Assembly (NCBI GenBank): GCA_029054245.1
Contig: JAIDFQ010000006.1
Coordinates: forward strand, 1-64,000
Origin: Lachnospiraceae bacterium
GTDB taxonomy: Bacteria > Bacillota > Clostridia > Lachnospirales > Lachnospiraceae
Reading direction: 5' to 3'
Length of the DNA stretch: 64,000 bases
Shown in pieces: positions 26,756-35,971 of the stretch. The stretch's first letter is position 1, and the number at the start of each line of letters is the position of its first letter. The notes below the pieces were generated by a model, which did not search any database, was not told where the DNA came from, and saw nothing but the letters and a program-made list of their open reading frames with translations. The position numbers and the translations under genes were made by a program.

Positions 26756-27468
26756 GCAGCACCCCCTTTTGACACAGCCAGGTAAACCGCCGACATATTA
26801 TCCTTCTCGCCTCTCTTTAATGCAGCCATGCCCAGCTCCTTCAGCCTTTTTTCAATCTGCTCTTCACTACCAATCTCCTCTGGCGCAAGGATTTCGCCCA
26901 GCTCTTGCTCCACGGTTCTGTAAAAACCATCCGTGCACAATAGAAATCCATATTTTTTGTGGACTTTTCCAAAGCATACCTGCGGTTGCTGAAATGGAAA
27001 GCTTCCCATGCATCGCGTTAGTCCTCTTCCTCCATCAGAATCATCTCTGGTCAAAAGCCTTACTTCCTTTCTACCGCACAGATAAATCCTGCTGTCACCT
27101 ATATGAAAAATCACATATTTTCTTTTCCACACAAAAATCAGTGATATAGTCGCCCCTAATTTAATCTCTCTTCCATTTCCATAACGCCTTAAACCGTCAT
27201 TGATTTCATAAAAGCAGCGCATAAGGCTTCTTTCTATTGCCTTTTTCCCCTTTTTTCTGCCTATCAGAGAAATCATCTGACGGTAAAAATTTTCAATCAG
27301 CTTTTCTGTGATATATCCACTGGCCTGTTCCCCTTCTTCCAGCCCTCCGATGCCGTCACTCACCGCTGCCAGCGTCACACGTCCCCTGGTTGTCATCACC
27401 TGCTGAAACATTAGAGAATCCTGGTTTACCGCTCTTTCTCCACAATCCCAATATATGCCTGAAATCAT
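26752..27468 (-). CDS. PP2C-family Ser/Thr phosphatase (Stp-like)
   Basis: A 238-residue phosphatase with the PPM metal-binding motifs ERAVNQDS, AAVSDGIGGLEEGE, HIGDSRIYLCG and ERGEKDNMSAV-like (KRGEKDNMSAVYLA). The start at 27468 (MISGIYWDCGER) has AGGA six bases upstream; an upstream extension to 27543 is open but poor. It shares an ATGA with the downstream kinase gene and would reverse its phosphorylation. A TATAAT at 27555-27560 may be its -10 box. Confidence 0.88.
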   Translation of the reverse strand: MISGIYWDCGERAVNQDSLMFQQVMTTRGRVTLAAVSDGIGGLEEGEQASGYITEKLIENFYRQMISLIGRKKGKKAIERSLMRCFYEINDGLRRYGNGREIKLGATISLIFVWKRKYVIFHIGDSRIYLCGRKEVRLLTRDDSDGGRGLTRCMGSFPFQQPQVCFGKVHKKYGFLLCTDGFYRTVEQELGEILAPEEIGSEEQIEKRLKELGMAALKRGEKDNMSAVYLAVSKGGAA

Positions 27469-27541
27469 CTTCAATCCTGTTATTCCTCCCATCTGCCGCG
27501 CCATATCCAAGTTTTGAATAGTATCGATTATACGCCTGCAC

Positions 27542-27612
27542 AAAAAAAGAATCCATTATACAAAACTACCAAAAGCACAACTTCGGTAACTTTGCACAAG
27601 GATTCTTTGTGC
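27542..27612 (-). terminator. Terminator in the rseP-PP2C gap
   Basis: On the minus strand AAAGAATCC (27600-27608) pairs with GGATTCTTT (27546-27554), followed by a T-run. Inside, TACCGAAG can pair with TTTTGGTA, giving a branched structure. It lies between the rseP stop and the PP2C gene and would end the rpsB-side operon; the same bases hold a TATAAT. Confidence 0.5.
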
Positions 27613-27626
27613 TATTCTAAATTATA

Positions 27627-28679
27627 TTAAAAGAATTTTGTAATATCATTAAACAAGACAAGAACCATGAGAACCATAAGTGCCATCATTCCCGCCAAAT
27701 GCACCAATCCTTCCTTTTCCGGTGGAACAGGTTTTCCGCGTATCGCCTCTATCAGCAAAAATACCAAACGCCCTCCATCAAGTGCCGGAAGCGGCAACAG
27801 ATTCATGATTCCCAGATTCACCGAAAGGAGTAACGCAATATTCATCATATTTAAGATGACTTCAACTGCCCCGTAAGGTCTTGCCGTGTCGTAGACATCA
27901 TCCACCATCTTTACGATTCCCACCGGTCCAGCCACATCATTTCTGGACAACTGTCCGGTAACAAGCATCTGCAGACTCTTAAAGGTGGTTTCAACATAAA
28001 ACTTCATGGTATAAAAGGCATATTCAAATGTCTGCGGCACATTGCACTTTAAATAGCCTCCGGCTACGATTCCCATATAATAACGCTGGGTCGTCTCATC
28101 ATAGGTAGGAACGATCTCAACTGTATGTTCCTGTCCATCGCGTTCATACGTCACCATAAGACTCTCACCCTTTGTATTGAGCTGAGAAATCAAGGTGACT
28201 TCACCGCCTAAATGGATCCGTTTTCCGTTGATTTCGGTAAGTACATCCCCTGCTTGAAGCCCTGCCTCCTGAGCCCGGCTCCCTTCGTTTACCATTTGAA
28301 CCTCCGGTGTGGTAATCCCGCAAACAGATACGAGAATCACCGCCATCACATATGCCGTAAGGAAATTAAAAAACGGTCCCGCAAAAATAGTGGCAAACCG
28401 CACCCACACAGGTGCATTGGGAAAGGCTCTTTCCGACATTTCTCCCTTTTCCTTTTCCAGTCCGTCTTCCCCCTCGAACATGCAGGCGCCGCCTATGGGG
28501 AATAATTTCAGTGAATACTTTGTATCACCCTTTTGAAAGGAAAACAGCGCAGGTCCCATACCGATAAAAAACTCAACCACACGGATTCCATTCTTCTTTG
28601 CCACAATAAAGTGTCCAAACTCATGGGAGAGTACGACCACACAAAATATAATAATAAATAATATAATAGATACTACCAC
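27627..28679 (-). CDS. rseP: RIP metalloprotease RseP (site-2 protease)
   Basis: A 350-residue intramembrane zinc protease. HEFGH in the first membrane helix gives the catalytic Glu and His ligands, LPLPALDGGRL near residue 300 gives the third ligand, and a PDZ domain lies between (about 120-200). It would cleave anti-sigma factors or signal-peptide remnants. I prefer the GTG at 28679, because AGGAGG is seven bases upstream; an ATG at 28685 is only one base from it and an ATG at 28700 has none. It follows dxr in a cdsA-dxr-rseP order typical of bacteria. Confidence 0.93.
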   Translation of the reverse strand: MVVSIILFIIIFCVVVLSHEFGHFIVAKKNGIRVVEFFIGMGPALFSFQKGDTKYSLKLFPIGGACMFEGEDGLEKEKGEMSERAFPNAPVWVRFATIFAGPFFNFLTAYVMAVILVSVCGITTPEVQMVNEGSRAQEAGLQAGDVLTEINGKRIHLGGEVTLISQLNTKGESLMVTYERDGQEHTVEIVPTYDETTQRYYMGIVAGGYLKCNVPQTFEYAFYTMKFYVETTFKSLQMLVTGQLSRNDVAGPVGIVKMVDDVYDTARPYGAVEVILNMMNIALLLSVNLGIMNLLPLPALDGGRLVFLLIEAIRGKPVPPEKEGLVHLAGMMALMVLMVLVLFNDITKFF

Positions 28680-28739
28680 TTTCATTCCTCCTGTACGCAT
28701 TCATCGATCTAAGGAAGCGCTGATTGAATCAGCGTTTCT

Positions 28740-29891
28740 CTATAAATGCAGATACTGGCTTTCTATATATTCATAAACTGCCGCTTCTGCATCCAGAATC
28801 TCTTCCACGGTAGGATTTGCCACAACTTTATGATGCTCCATAGCCCCTTCAATCAAATCATAGATTTCTAGAAATCTGATTTTTCTATCTAAAAACAGTG
28901 AAACTGCCTTTTCATTTGCTGCATTATAAACGGTCGGCATACTTCCTCCCACTTTTATTGCGTCATAAGCCATTGAAAGTCCCTTAAAGGTATCTATATC
29001 CGGTTTCTCAAAGGTAAGCGTTGAAAGTGCAAAGAAATCCACCCGCTTTCCTTCCATCGGTCTTCTATCTGGATAGAACAATGCATATTGAATTGGAAGC
29101 TTCATATCCGGCATTCCCAGTTGCGCCATAATACCGCCGTCCACATATTCTACCATAGAATGTATGATGCTCTGGGGATGGACCACCACCTGAATTTTCT
29201 CCGGCTCCATCTGGAACAACCATTTTGCCTCAATCACTTCCAGTCCTTTATTGACCAATGTGGAGGAATCCACCGTAATCTTTCTTCCCATGGACCAGTT
29301 GGGGTGTTTTAGCGCATCCTCAACCGTAATCTGCGCAAGCTCCTCCCGCTTTCTTCCTCGAAAAGGTCCGCCGGAAGCGGTCAGGAGAATTTTGCCAACG
29401 CGCTGTATATTTTCTCCATGCATGGACTGGAAGATTGCGCTGTGCTCACTGTCCACCGGTAAAATCGCCACATTCTTTTGTGCTGCCAGCGGCATAATGA
29501 TATGACCTGCTGTCACCAGCGTCTCCTTGTTTGCAAGCGCTATGGTTTTTCCGGCTTCAATTGCCGCTATGGTAGGCTTAATTCCTATCATTCCCACAAT
29601 TGCAGTTACTAACACTTCCAATTCTTCCATGACAGCAATTTCCAAAAGCCCTTCCATTCCGCAGAGAACTTTTGTTTTCGTGTCTGCCACCCTTACACGA
29701 AGTTCATCGGCTGCTTCTTCTGTCCACATCACCGCAAGGGAAGGTGAAAATTCCCGTATCTGCTCTTCCATCCTGCCAATGCTTTGACCTGCTGCAAGCG
29801 CCACCACCTGTAAATCCTTATTATTTCTGACGATTTCAAGCGTCTGCGTACCAATCGATCCCGTCGATCCCAGAATTCCAATCTTTTTCAT
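28740..29891 (-). CDS. dxr: 1-deoxy-D-xylulose 5-phosphate reductoisomerase
   Basis: A 383-residue NADPH enzyme making MEP from DXP, the committed MEP-pathway step. ILGSTGSIGTQTL is the NADPH-binding loop; VDSEHSAIFQ and TASGGPFRG bind substrate and metal. The ATG at 29891 has ATGGAG six bases upstream and is preferred to 29903. A small hairpin (AGCGCTGA/TCAGCGTT) separates it from rseP. Its place beside cdsA, uppS and rseP is conserved. Confidence 0.96.
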   Translation of the reverse strand: MKKIGILGSTGSIGTQTLEIVRNNKDLQVVALAAGQSIGRMEEQIREFSPSLAVMWTEEAADELRVRVADTKTKVLCGMEGLLEIAVMEELEVLVTAIVGMIGIKPTIAAIEAGKTIALANKETLVTAGHIIMPLAAQKNVAILPVDSEHSAIFQSMHGENIQRVGKILLTASGGPFRGRKREELAQITVEDALKHPNWSMGRKITVDSSTLVNKGLEVIEAKWLFQMEPEKIQVVVHPQSIIHSMVEYVDGGIMAQLGMPDMKLPIQYALFYPDRRPMEGKRVDFFALSTLTFEKPDIDTFKGLSMAYDAIKVGGSMPTVYNAANEKAVSLFLDRKIRFLEIYDLIEGAMEHHKVVANPTVEEILDAEAAVYEYIESQYLHL

Positions 29892-29915
29892 GATATTCTC
29901 CATTCTGCCATCTTA

Positions 29916-30740
29916 TCAGCCATGTATCAATACTAAGGTCAGGAAATAAATCATAGGCGCTGTAAAGATGACACTGTCAAACCGGTCCATAACGCCTCCA
30001 TGCCCCGGTATCAGTTTTCCATAATCCTTTATCTCGTGATTTCTCTTTATTGCAGACGCTGCTAAATCTCCCACTTGGGAAATGACCGCGCCGACTGCAC
30101 TGATTAGTACAAATATCCAAGTAACTTTTTGATCCATCACAGCCGATTCAACCACAAAATAAGCGTAGACAGCTCCCACAATAGCGGAACCCAAAACGCC
30201 CCCAATTGCCCCTTCGATTGATTTTTTGGGGCTCAGCACTGGCGCCAGCTTATGCCTGCCAAAAAGCATTCCCACTGCATAAGCACAAGTATCACAAATC
30301 CATGAACTGATAAAGATCATCCAGACTGTATAAATTCCGTAAGGTAAAATCCTTACCAAATAAATAAAAGAAAGCATCACTGGCGCATATGCTACACAGA
30401 AAAAAGCACACATGATCTGCTCTGCCCTGTATACTGGAAAGGTGAACACATAGAGGAACATAAAACCAACCAAAATCGTTATGAGCACGAGCAACAGAAA
30501 AATCTTATTCTCCACGAACACCAGAAAAAAATAATAAACTGCAATTCCCGTATAACCTATGATTTCCATTCCATTTATTTTTTCTTTTACATGCGCCAGC
30601 CCACAGACCTTCATAAGTTCCCTGTAAGCAACAATAGCTAGAAATAAGAGAACTGCCGCAAGCACATAGCCTCCTGTCAATATGATCGCAAGCGCAAGCG
30701 CCACAAGAACAATACCGCTTATAAGTCTTGTCATGAACAT
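29916..30740 (-). CDS. cdsA: Phosphatidate cytidylyltransferase
   Basis: A 274-residue membrane protein with about eight helices, making CDP-diacylglycerol from phosphatidate and CTP. The family signature is at the C-terminus: KLIPGHGGVMDRFDS, with SPKKSIEGAIGG earlier. AGGAGG is eight bases before the ATG. Thirteen bases separate it from uppS, so the two are co-transcribed. Confidence 0.95.
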   Translation of the reverse strand: MFMTRLISGIVLVALALAIILTGGYVLAAVLLFLAIVAYRELMKVCGLAHVKEKINGMEIIGYTGIAVYYFFLVFVENKIFLLLVLITILVGFMFLYVFTFPVYRAEQIMCAFFCVAYAPVMLSFIYLVRILPYGIYTVWMIFISSWICDTCAYAVGMLFGRHKLAPVLSPKKSIEGAIGGVLGSAIVGAVYAYFVVESAVMDQKVTWIFVLISAVGAVISQVGDLAASAIKRNHEIKDYGKLIPGHGGVMDRFDSVIFTAPMIYFLTLVLIHG

Positions 30741-30753
30741 GGCTTATTCCTCC

Positions 30754-31470
30754 TTATACACGACCATATCTTCTGTCTCTATGATTATATGCTTCCACAG
30801 CTTTTACCAATTCTTCTTTTGTAAAATCAGGCCAAGCCACAGGTGTGAAATAAAACTCAGTGTAGGCAAGCTGCCAGAGAAGAAAATTGGAAATTCTCTG
30901 TTCATTACAGGTGCGAATCAAAAGATCCGGCTCCGGCAATCCGCAGGTATCCAACCTATCAGACAAATACGCCTCCGTTATATCCGCCGCCGAGATTTCT
31001 CCGTTTTGTACATTTTCAGTAATTCTCTTCACTGCACGGACGATTTCATCCCTGCCCCCATAGTTCAATGCAATTTGAAAATGCAGACCATCATTGTCCT
31101 TTGTAGCATTTTCAAGCTCCGCAATCCGCTTCCTGATATCTTCATCCAGTCCGGTCTTATCGCCCAAGACCCTGACGCACATACGATTCTTTTTTGCAGT
31201 GGCAAGACAAGTTTTCATGTAGTTGCGCAGAAGCTTCATAAGTGCATCCACTTCATCTTTAGGTCTTTTCCAGTTCTCCGTGCTGAACGCATAGACAGTC
31301 AGATACTGTATCCCCATTCGGTATGCTTCCTCACAAATGACCTCCACCGTTTTGGCCCCCTGCACATGCCCGTAATTTCTGGGCATACCTTTACTCTTAG
31401 CCCATCTTCCATTTCCATCCAGGATAATTGCCACATGCTGCGGCATTACCAGCTCTTTTTCCTCTGCCAT
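30754..31470 (-). CDS. uppS: Isoprenyl transferase (undecaprenyl diphosphate synthase)
   Basis: A 238-residue cis-prenyltransferase that makes the lipid carrier for cell wall synthesis. IILDGNGRWAK holds the catalytic Asp, AFSTENWKRP the Asn and Trp. The usual RTSGE/RxSNF motif reads RTCNEQRISNFLL, with Ser-Gly replaced by Cys-Asn. The ATG at 31470 (MAEEKE) has AAAGG upstream; the longer frame to 31506 lacks this. A 166-base gap with two GC hairpins precedes it. Confidence 0.95.
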   Translation of the reverse strand: MAEEKELVMPQHVAIILDGNGRWAKSKGMPRNYGHVQGAKTVEVICEEAYRMGIQYLTVYAFSTENWKRPKDEVDALMKLLRNYMKTCLATAKKNRMCVRVLGDKTGLDEDIRKRIAELENATKDNDGLHFQIALNYGGRDEIVRAVKRITENVQNGEISAADITEAYLSDRLDTCGLPEPDLLIRTCNEQRISNFLLWQLAYTEFYFTPVAWPDFTKEELVKAVEAYNHRDRRYGRV

Positions 31471-31508
31471 AAGATAAACCTTTCTTTTTTTATTCCACAA
31501 AATCAAAT

Positions 31509-31567
31509 GCTGCCACGCCTCGCGGGGCAGCTTATTGAATTTAAATGCCCCGCCGCAAGCGGCGGGG
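31509..31567. repeat. Pair of GC-rich hairpins in the frr-uppS gap (REP-like)
   Basis: GCTGCC/GGCAGC (31509-31531) and the perfect CCCCGCCG-CAAG-CGGCGGGG (31548-31567) stand 16 bases apart, in otherwise AT-rich intergenic DNA. No T-run follows. They resemble repetitive extragenic palindromes that adjust expression within operons. Confidence 0.5.
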
Positions 31568-31636
31568 TAATTTACTCTCGCGGCAATCGCTCAATATATC
31601 AAACGCAATACGCGCATCGATTATTGATGCTGCCAT

Positions 31637-32188
31637 TTATACCGTAAGGATCTCCTTGGATTTTTCTTCCATCAGCTTGTCAACATCCTTAATATATTTG
31701 TCTGTCAATTTTTGCAGTTCTTCAGAAAGTTCTTTGATTTCATCCTCTGAAACCTCTGCCTTGGCAAGCTTCTTAAAGGAATCATTGCCATCCCTTCTGA
31801 TGTTGCGGACAGCTACTTTACATTCCTCTGCTTTTTTCTTGACATCCTTTACAAGCTCTTTTCTACGCTCTTCCGTGAGCTCTGGAAATACCAGCCGAAT
31901 GACCGCCCCATCATTGGAAGGCGTAATACCGATGTCGGATGACAGAATGGCTTTTTCAATACTCTTAATAAGAGATTTTTCCCATGGTGAAATCTGAATC
32001 ATCCTTGCCTCGGGAATCGTGATATTTCCTACCTGCTGGATTGGCGTAGGCGTTCCATAATAATCTACACGAAGCTTATCCAGTACATGCGGATTTGCAC
32101 GTCCTGCCCTTATCCCCTGATAATCTGCTTCAAGATGTTCGTAAGTCTTCCTCATCTTATCATCATAAATTTTTAGTCTCTCATCCAT
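31637..32188 (-). CDS. frr: Ribosome recycling factor
   Basis: A 183-residue protein that splits post-termination ribosomes with EF-G. Typical motifs are GIRAGRANPHVLDKLRVDYYG, WEKSLIKSIEKAI and IRRDGNDSFKKL. AGGGGG precedes the ATG. It is 17 bases after pyrH, the normal neighbour. Confidence 0.97.
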   Translation of the reverse strand: MDERLKIYDDKMRKTYEHLEADYQGIRAGRANPHVLDKLRVDYYGTPTPIQQVGNITIPEARMIQISPWEKSLIKSIEKAILSSDIGITPSNDGAVIRLVFPELTEERRKELVKDVKKKAEECKVAVRNIRRDGNDSFKKLAKAEVSEDEIKELSEELQKLTDKYIKDVDKLMEEKSKEILTV

Positions 32189-32205
32189 TTTATTACCCCC
32201 TTAGT

Positions 32206-32901
32206 CTATACCGTCACTTTGGTTCCGTTAAAATTCCCTTTTACTGTATTTACAATACTATCCTTCTCATTTAGTTCAAACACCCACATAGGCATTTTAT
32301 TCTCCCTTGCCAATATGGACGCCGTCATATCCACCACCTGAAGATTATTTCTGATTACCTCTTCAATGCTGATCTCGTCATACTTTTTCGCAGATGGATT
32401 TACCTTAGGATCACTGTCATAAACACCATCAATGGATTTGGCAAGCAGAATCACTTCTGCCTCCACCTCAACTGCCCTTAGCACAACTCCTGTGTCTGTT
32501 GAAAAATAAGGATGCCCCGTGCCTCCTGCAAAAAACACCACCATCCCTTTCTCGAAGTACTTGACCGCTCTATCCTTAGAGAAGAGCTTTGTAAAAGCGC
32601 CACACTCAAATGGTGTAAGAATGACAGTCTTCATACCCACACTGCGGAAAATCTCTGATACATAGATGCAATTCATAACCGTTGCCAGCATCCCAATCTG
32701 ATCTGCTTTCGTCCTGTCAATGTTTTCGCTGGTGCGACCACGCCAGAAGTTTCCGCCGCCGGTAACGATGCCGACCTGAATCCCATCATCTGTAAGCTGC
32801 TTGACCTGTAATGCAACTGCTCTTACCGTATCTTCATCAAATCCTGTCTTTTTCTCTCCTGCCAGCGCTTCTCCGCTCAATTTCAGTAAAATTCTCTGCA
32901 T
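32206..32901 (-). CDS. pyrH: UMP kinase
   Basis: A 231-residue amino-acid-kinase-fold enzyme phosphorylating UMP to UDP. LKLSGEAL, VTGGGNFWRG and FFAGGTGHPYFSTDT are the ATP- and UMP-binding motifs. The ATG at 32901 has a GAGG seven bases upstream; a GTG two codons earlier does not fit. In this genome it follows a bactofilin gene rather than tsf directly. Confidence 0.96.
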   Translation of the reverse strand: MQRILLKLSGEALAGEKKTGFDEDTVRAVALQVKQLTDDGIQVGIVTGGGNFWRGRTSENIDRTKADQIGMLATVMNCIYVSEIFRSVGMKTVILTPFECGAFTKLFSKDRAVKYFEKGMVVFFAGGTGHPYFSTDTGVVLRAVEVEAEVILLAKSIDGVYDSDPKVNPSAKKYDEISIEEVIRNNLQVVDMTASILARENKMPMWVFELNEKDSIVNTVKGNFNGTKVTV

Positions 32902-32915
32902 ATCCACGCCTCACC

Positions 32916-33848
32916 TTATTTCATCTTTTTCAATTCTTCAAAGAAGGATGTGGGGTTTACTTCTGCATAACACTGAGAACACATACCTTCAATAACAGCG
33001 CCGTTATTAATCTGTACAGATTTAGATTTGATATCTCCCATAACAATTGCAGATGTATCAAGGATAACCGGTCCTCTGATATCCAAGTCTCCTCTCACTG
33101 CTCCGGCAACCACTGCACTGTTTGCATATACATTTCCAAGAACGACTGCATTCTGTCCAATCTTAATGCTTCCATGGCTTCTAAGCTCACCAGTAATCCT
33201 TGCTCCCTCAGCATAAATTTCCGCTGCCTGGGAATTACCCTGGACTTCGCCGGTAATATTTAATTTGCCCAATGCCTCCACATTTCCAACGATGCGTCCC
33301 CGAACCTCAAGAGCGCCTTCCGTTGCAATATTACCGTTAATAATCATTGACTCTGTAAGGACGGATACTTCTCCGCTCGCCGATTTTGATGAAGGTCTTG
33401 ACAGATCTGGCATCTTCCTTTCGGCTATCGGCGGTGTATAAACCGGCTCTTGTTCAGGAATCTTTGTTTCCTGCTCCCTGCCAAACATCTGGCTAAAATC
33501 TGAGCTGAAATCCGTGCCAAAGTCAGCGGCAGTATTTGCATCAAAATCTGCGGTTGAATCTGCAATGAAATCTTCTTTCCTATCACCACTAAAGTCTTCT
33601 GCGTCAAGATCCTCTACGATAAGATCATCCGAAGCAACTGGCATTTCGCTATTATCAATAAATACCTCTTCCTGTTCTACGGCTGCTTCCGTGTCTGCTT
33701 GCGCAAAAATCGACGCACTTGTAGCTGTATCTGCAGCAGGCTGCACTTGCTCCACCGTTTCTTTCTTTACTTCTTCTTCACCCTCTGACGGTAAAAGTTC
33801 GTTGACTGCCTGTGACAAGTCATCCTTTAAATCTGAGAAAAAACCCAT
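32916..33848 (-). CDS. Bactofilin-type polymer-forming cytoskeletal protein
   Basis: A 310-residue protein. Residues 1-150 are acidic and low-complexity (many Asp, Glu, Ala), and residues about 165-290 are a right-handed beta-helix of the bactofilin/DUF583 family (INGNIATEGALEVRGRIVGN, GSIKIGQNAVVLGNVYANSA). The C-terminal tail has a CSQC pair, uncommon in bactofilins, that might bind metal or cross-link. Bactofilins self-assemble at the membrane and recruit wall enzymes; the polysaccharide deacetylase next door fits this. GGAGG precedes the ATG. Confidence 0.85.
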   Translation of the reverse strand: MGFFSDLKDDLSQAVNELLPSEGEEEVKKETVEQVQPAADTATSASIFAQADTEAAVEQEEVFIDNSEMPVASDDLIVEDLDAEDFSGDRKEDFIADSTADFDANTAADFGTDFSSDFSQMFGREQETKIPEQEPVYTPPIAERKMPDLSRPSSKSASGEVSVLTESMIINGNIATEGALEVRGRIVGNVEALGKLNITGEVQGNSQAAEIYAEGARITGELRSHGSIKIGQNAVVLGNVYANSAVVAGAVRGDLDIRGPVILDTSAIVMGDIKSKSVQINNGAVIEGMCSQCYAEVNPTSFFEELKKMK

Positions 33849-33886
33849 CTTTAAAATCCTCCATTCGTATCTTGATTATCCTTCAT

Positions 33887-34804
33887 TTATTGCTTTGCCT
33901 TTATATGCTGAACCGGTATGGTTTCATCAGTAACGGGCAAAAACACGGCATCGCCTCTATCCTGAATCGTCTTAATAATTTCAGGCAGCGCTTCCACCGT
34001 TGTCTCCTTTTCAGCTGCATCATGCATCAGGATCATACACTCATTGGTGCTGTCCAATTTGGTTACACAGTTTTCAACAATCACATCTACACTCAGTTGT
34101 GTGCTGACCGCATCTCCTGAGGCAATATTCCAGTCAAAATAAGTAATGCCGCTTTCATTCAAATATGCAATCAGCTCCTGTATGTCTACTTTACTCACCG
34201 TGTTGGAACTTCCACCCGGAAAACGATAGAATCTGGGCAAGATACCGGTAACCTGATAAAGATATTCCTGAAGCTTTGTCAAATCCTCAACGAAGCTCTC
34301 CCTGGACTCATAAATCTCATCATATTTATGGCTGTAAGAATGCATGGCAAGTGTATGACCTTCTGCAACAATTCTCTGGTAAGCCTTCACAGATCTCTCA
34401 TCTGTCTTCCCTACCACAAAAAAAGTAGCCTTCACATCATATTCTTTCAAGATATCCAGAATTTCATCCGTATTCTGACTTGGTCCATCGTCAAATGTTA
34501 AATAAATCTGTTTTTCATAACCGTTTAACTTCTGCTGCCCTTCTTCTTCTATCAGCGGCTCTGTATCCTCTGGGACCTCTTCTATATTGGCAGCCGTATA
34601 AACGCCTGTGGTGCCATCTATTCCATTGCCATAAATCACTAATGCCTCTTCCAGCTCTCTCACTTTACTTTGCAGTGAAACAACCCGTACTCCCAATATA
34701 ATACTAACAACGATCGGAATTATGATTGCGGCGGCAATAGTTCCTAATATCATTCTTTTCAACAGCCGGATTCTTTTACGGCGGTCATAACCCCTCTCTC
34801 CCAT
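33887..34804 (-). CDS. Polysaccharide deacetylase (NodB domain), membrane-anchored
   Basis: A 305-residue protein with one N-terminal membrane helix and an extracellular NodB domain. All motifs are present: LTFDDGPS (catalytic Asp), HSYSH (metal His pair), RFPGGSS, FDWNIASGDA and ILMHDAA (catalytic His). It probably deacetylates peptidoglycan or a wall glycan. The ATG at 34804 has AAGGAG nine bases upstream. It lies between tsf (after a terminator) and bactofilin. Confidence 0.9.
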   Translation of the reverse strand: MGERGYDRRKRIRLLKRMILGTIAAAIIIPIVVSIILGVRVVSLQSKVRELEEALVIYGNGIDGTTGVYTAANIEEVPEDTEPLIEEEGQQKLNGYEKQIYLTFDDGPSQNTDEILDILKEYDVKATFFVVGKTDERSVKAYQRIVAEGHTLAMHSYSHKYDEIYESRESFVEDLTKLQEYLYQVTGILPRFYRFPGGSSNTVSKVDIQELIAYLNESGITYFDWNIASGDAVSTQLSVDVIVENCVTKLDSTNECMILMHDAAEKETTVEALPEIIKTIQDRGDAVFLPVTDETIPVQHIKAKQ

Positions 34805-34941
34805 GATCAATAGCTCCTTACACATGATTTGCCTATATTGTATCACAATATACATTTATGGGAAAGAGTCAAATTGTATAGATTACAATGTTTTTAAATA
34901 ACAAATACAGCTAAAAGGGGCTGCTCTTACACAAATCAGAT

Positions 34942-34972
34942 AAAAGGGACTGCCCAAAGACAATCCCTTTTT
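34942..34972 (-). terminator. Terminator after tsf
   Basis: On the minus strand AAAGGGATTG and CAGTCCCTTT form a stem with one G-U pair, followed by TTTTA-type bases, 38 bases after the tsf stop. Confidence 0.75.
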
Positions 34973-35009
34973 AATTATCCTCTTATACTATTTTTACAAT
35001 GATAGAAGA

Positions 35010-35948
35010 TTACATTCCTGCCTGCGCCGCAACCTCTGCTGCAAAGTCGTCAACCTTCTTTTCAAGACCCTCACCTGTTTCAAAACGGACAAATTTCTTG
35101 ATGGAAAGAGCCGCATTGTTTTCTTTTGCAACCTGAGCGACATACTGGGCTACTGTCTGTTTGCCATCCTCTGCCTTAACATAAACCTGCTCTAACAGAC
35201 ATACTTCCTTTAATTCCTTATTCAGACGGCCAACTACTGCACCCTCAATCACCTTTTCCGGCTTACCAGCCATCTTGGGATCATTCGCAATCTGTGCCAT
35301 CAGGATTTCCTTCTCGTGCGCCTTATATTCCTCTGAAACATCCTCTGTAGAAACATACTTCGGTGAAAGCGCTGCAACCTGCATAGCAATGTTCGTCATT
35401 GCTTCCTTAACCGCATCATTGACAACATCCGTATCAGCCTCAACGATAACGCCGATCCTTCCGCCGCCATGCACATAAGATACCACGCATCCGTTCTTGG
35501 CAACAATCTTTTCAAATCTTCTGATGTTCAAATTTTCGCCAATCTTAGCAACCTTTGCCACCAGAGCATCCTTAACTGTCATGGATGTATCTGCATTCCA
35601 AGGCTCTGCCATAAATGCATCCATATCTTCTGCCTGTGTATTTACAGCCTGTTTTGCAACTGCTGCAACAAATTCCTGGAACTCCTCATTCTTTGCAACA
35701 AAGTCTGTCTCAGAATTTACTTCCACGACTGCTGCCACTTTATCATCAAGCACTACTACATTGCAAAGACCTTCTGCTGCAATCCTGCCTGCCTTCTTTT
35801 CTGCCTTTGCCTGACCGTTCTTTCTAAGGAATTCAACAGCTGCATCCATATCGCCGTCGGTTTCACCAAGCGCCTTCTTGCAGTCCATCATGCCTGCACC
35901 GGTCATTTCTCTTAATTCTTTCACCATAGCTGCCGTAATATTAGCCAT
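35010..35948 (-). CDS. tsf: Elongation factor Ts
   Basis: A 312-residue nucleotide-exchange factor for EF-Tu. The N-terminal UBA-like domain MVKELREMTGAGMMDCKKAL and the core SETDFVAKNEEF are diagnostic. It follows rpsB by 23 bases and ends before a terminator, so rpsB-tsf is a two-gene operon. Confidence 0.98.
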   Translation of the reverse strand: MANITAAMVKELREMTGAGMMDCKKALGETDGDMDAAVEFLRKNGQAKAEKKAGRIAAEGLCNVVVLDDKVAAVVEVNSETDFVAKNEEFQEFVAAVAKQAVNTQAEDMDAFMAEPWNADTSMTVKDALVAKVAKIGENLNIRRFEKIVAKNGCVVSYVHGGGRIGVIVEADTDVVNDAVKEAMTNIAMQVAALSPKYVSTEDVSEEYKAHEKEILMAQIANDPKMAGKPEKVIEGAVVGRLNKELKEVCLLEQVYVKAEDGKQTVAQYVAQVAKENNAALSIKKFVRFETGEGLEKKVDDFAAEVAAQAGM

Positions 35949-35971
35949 TTTCTAACCCTCCATCTATCAAA

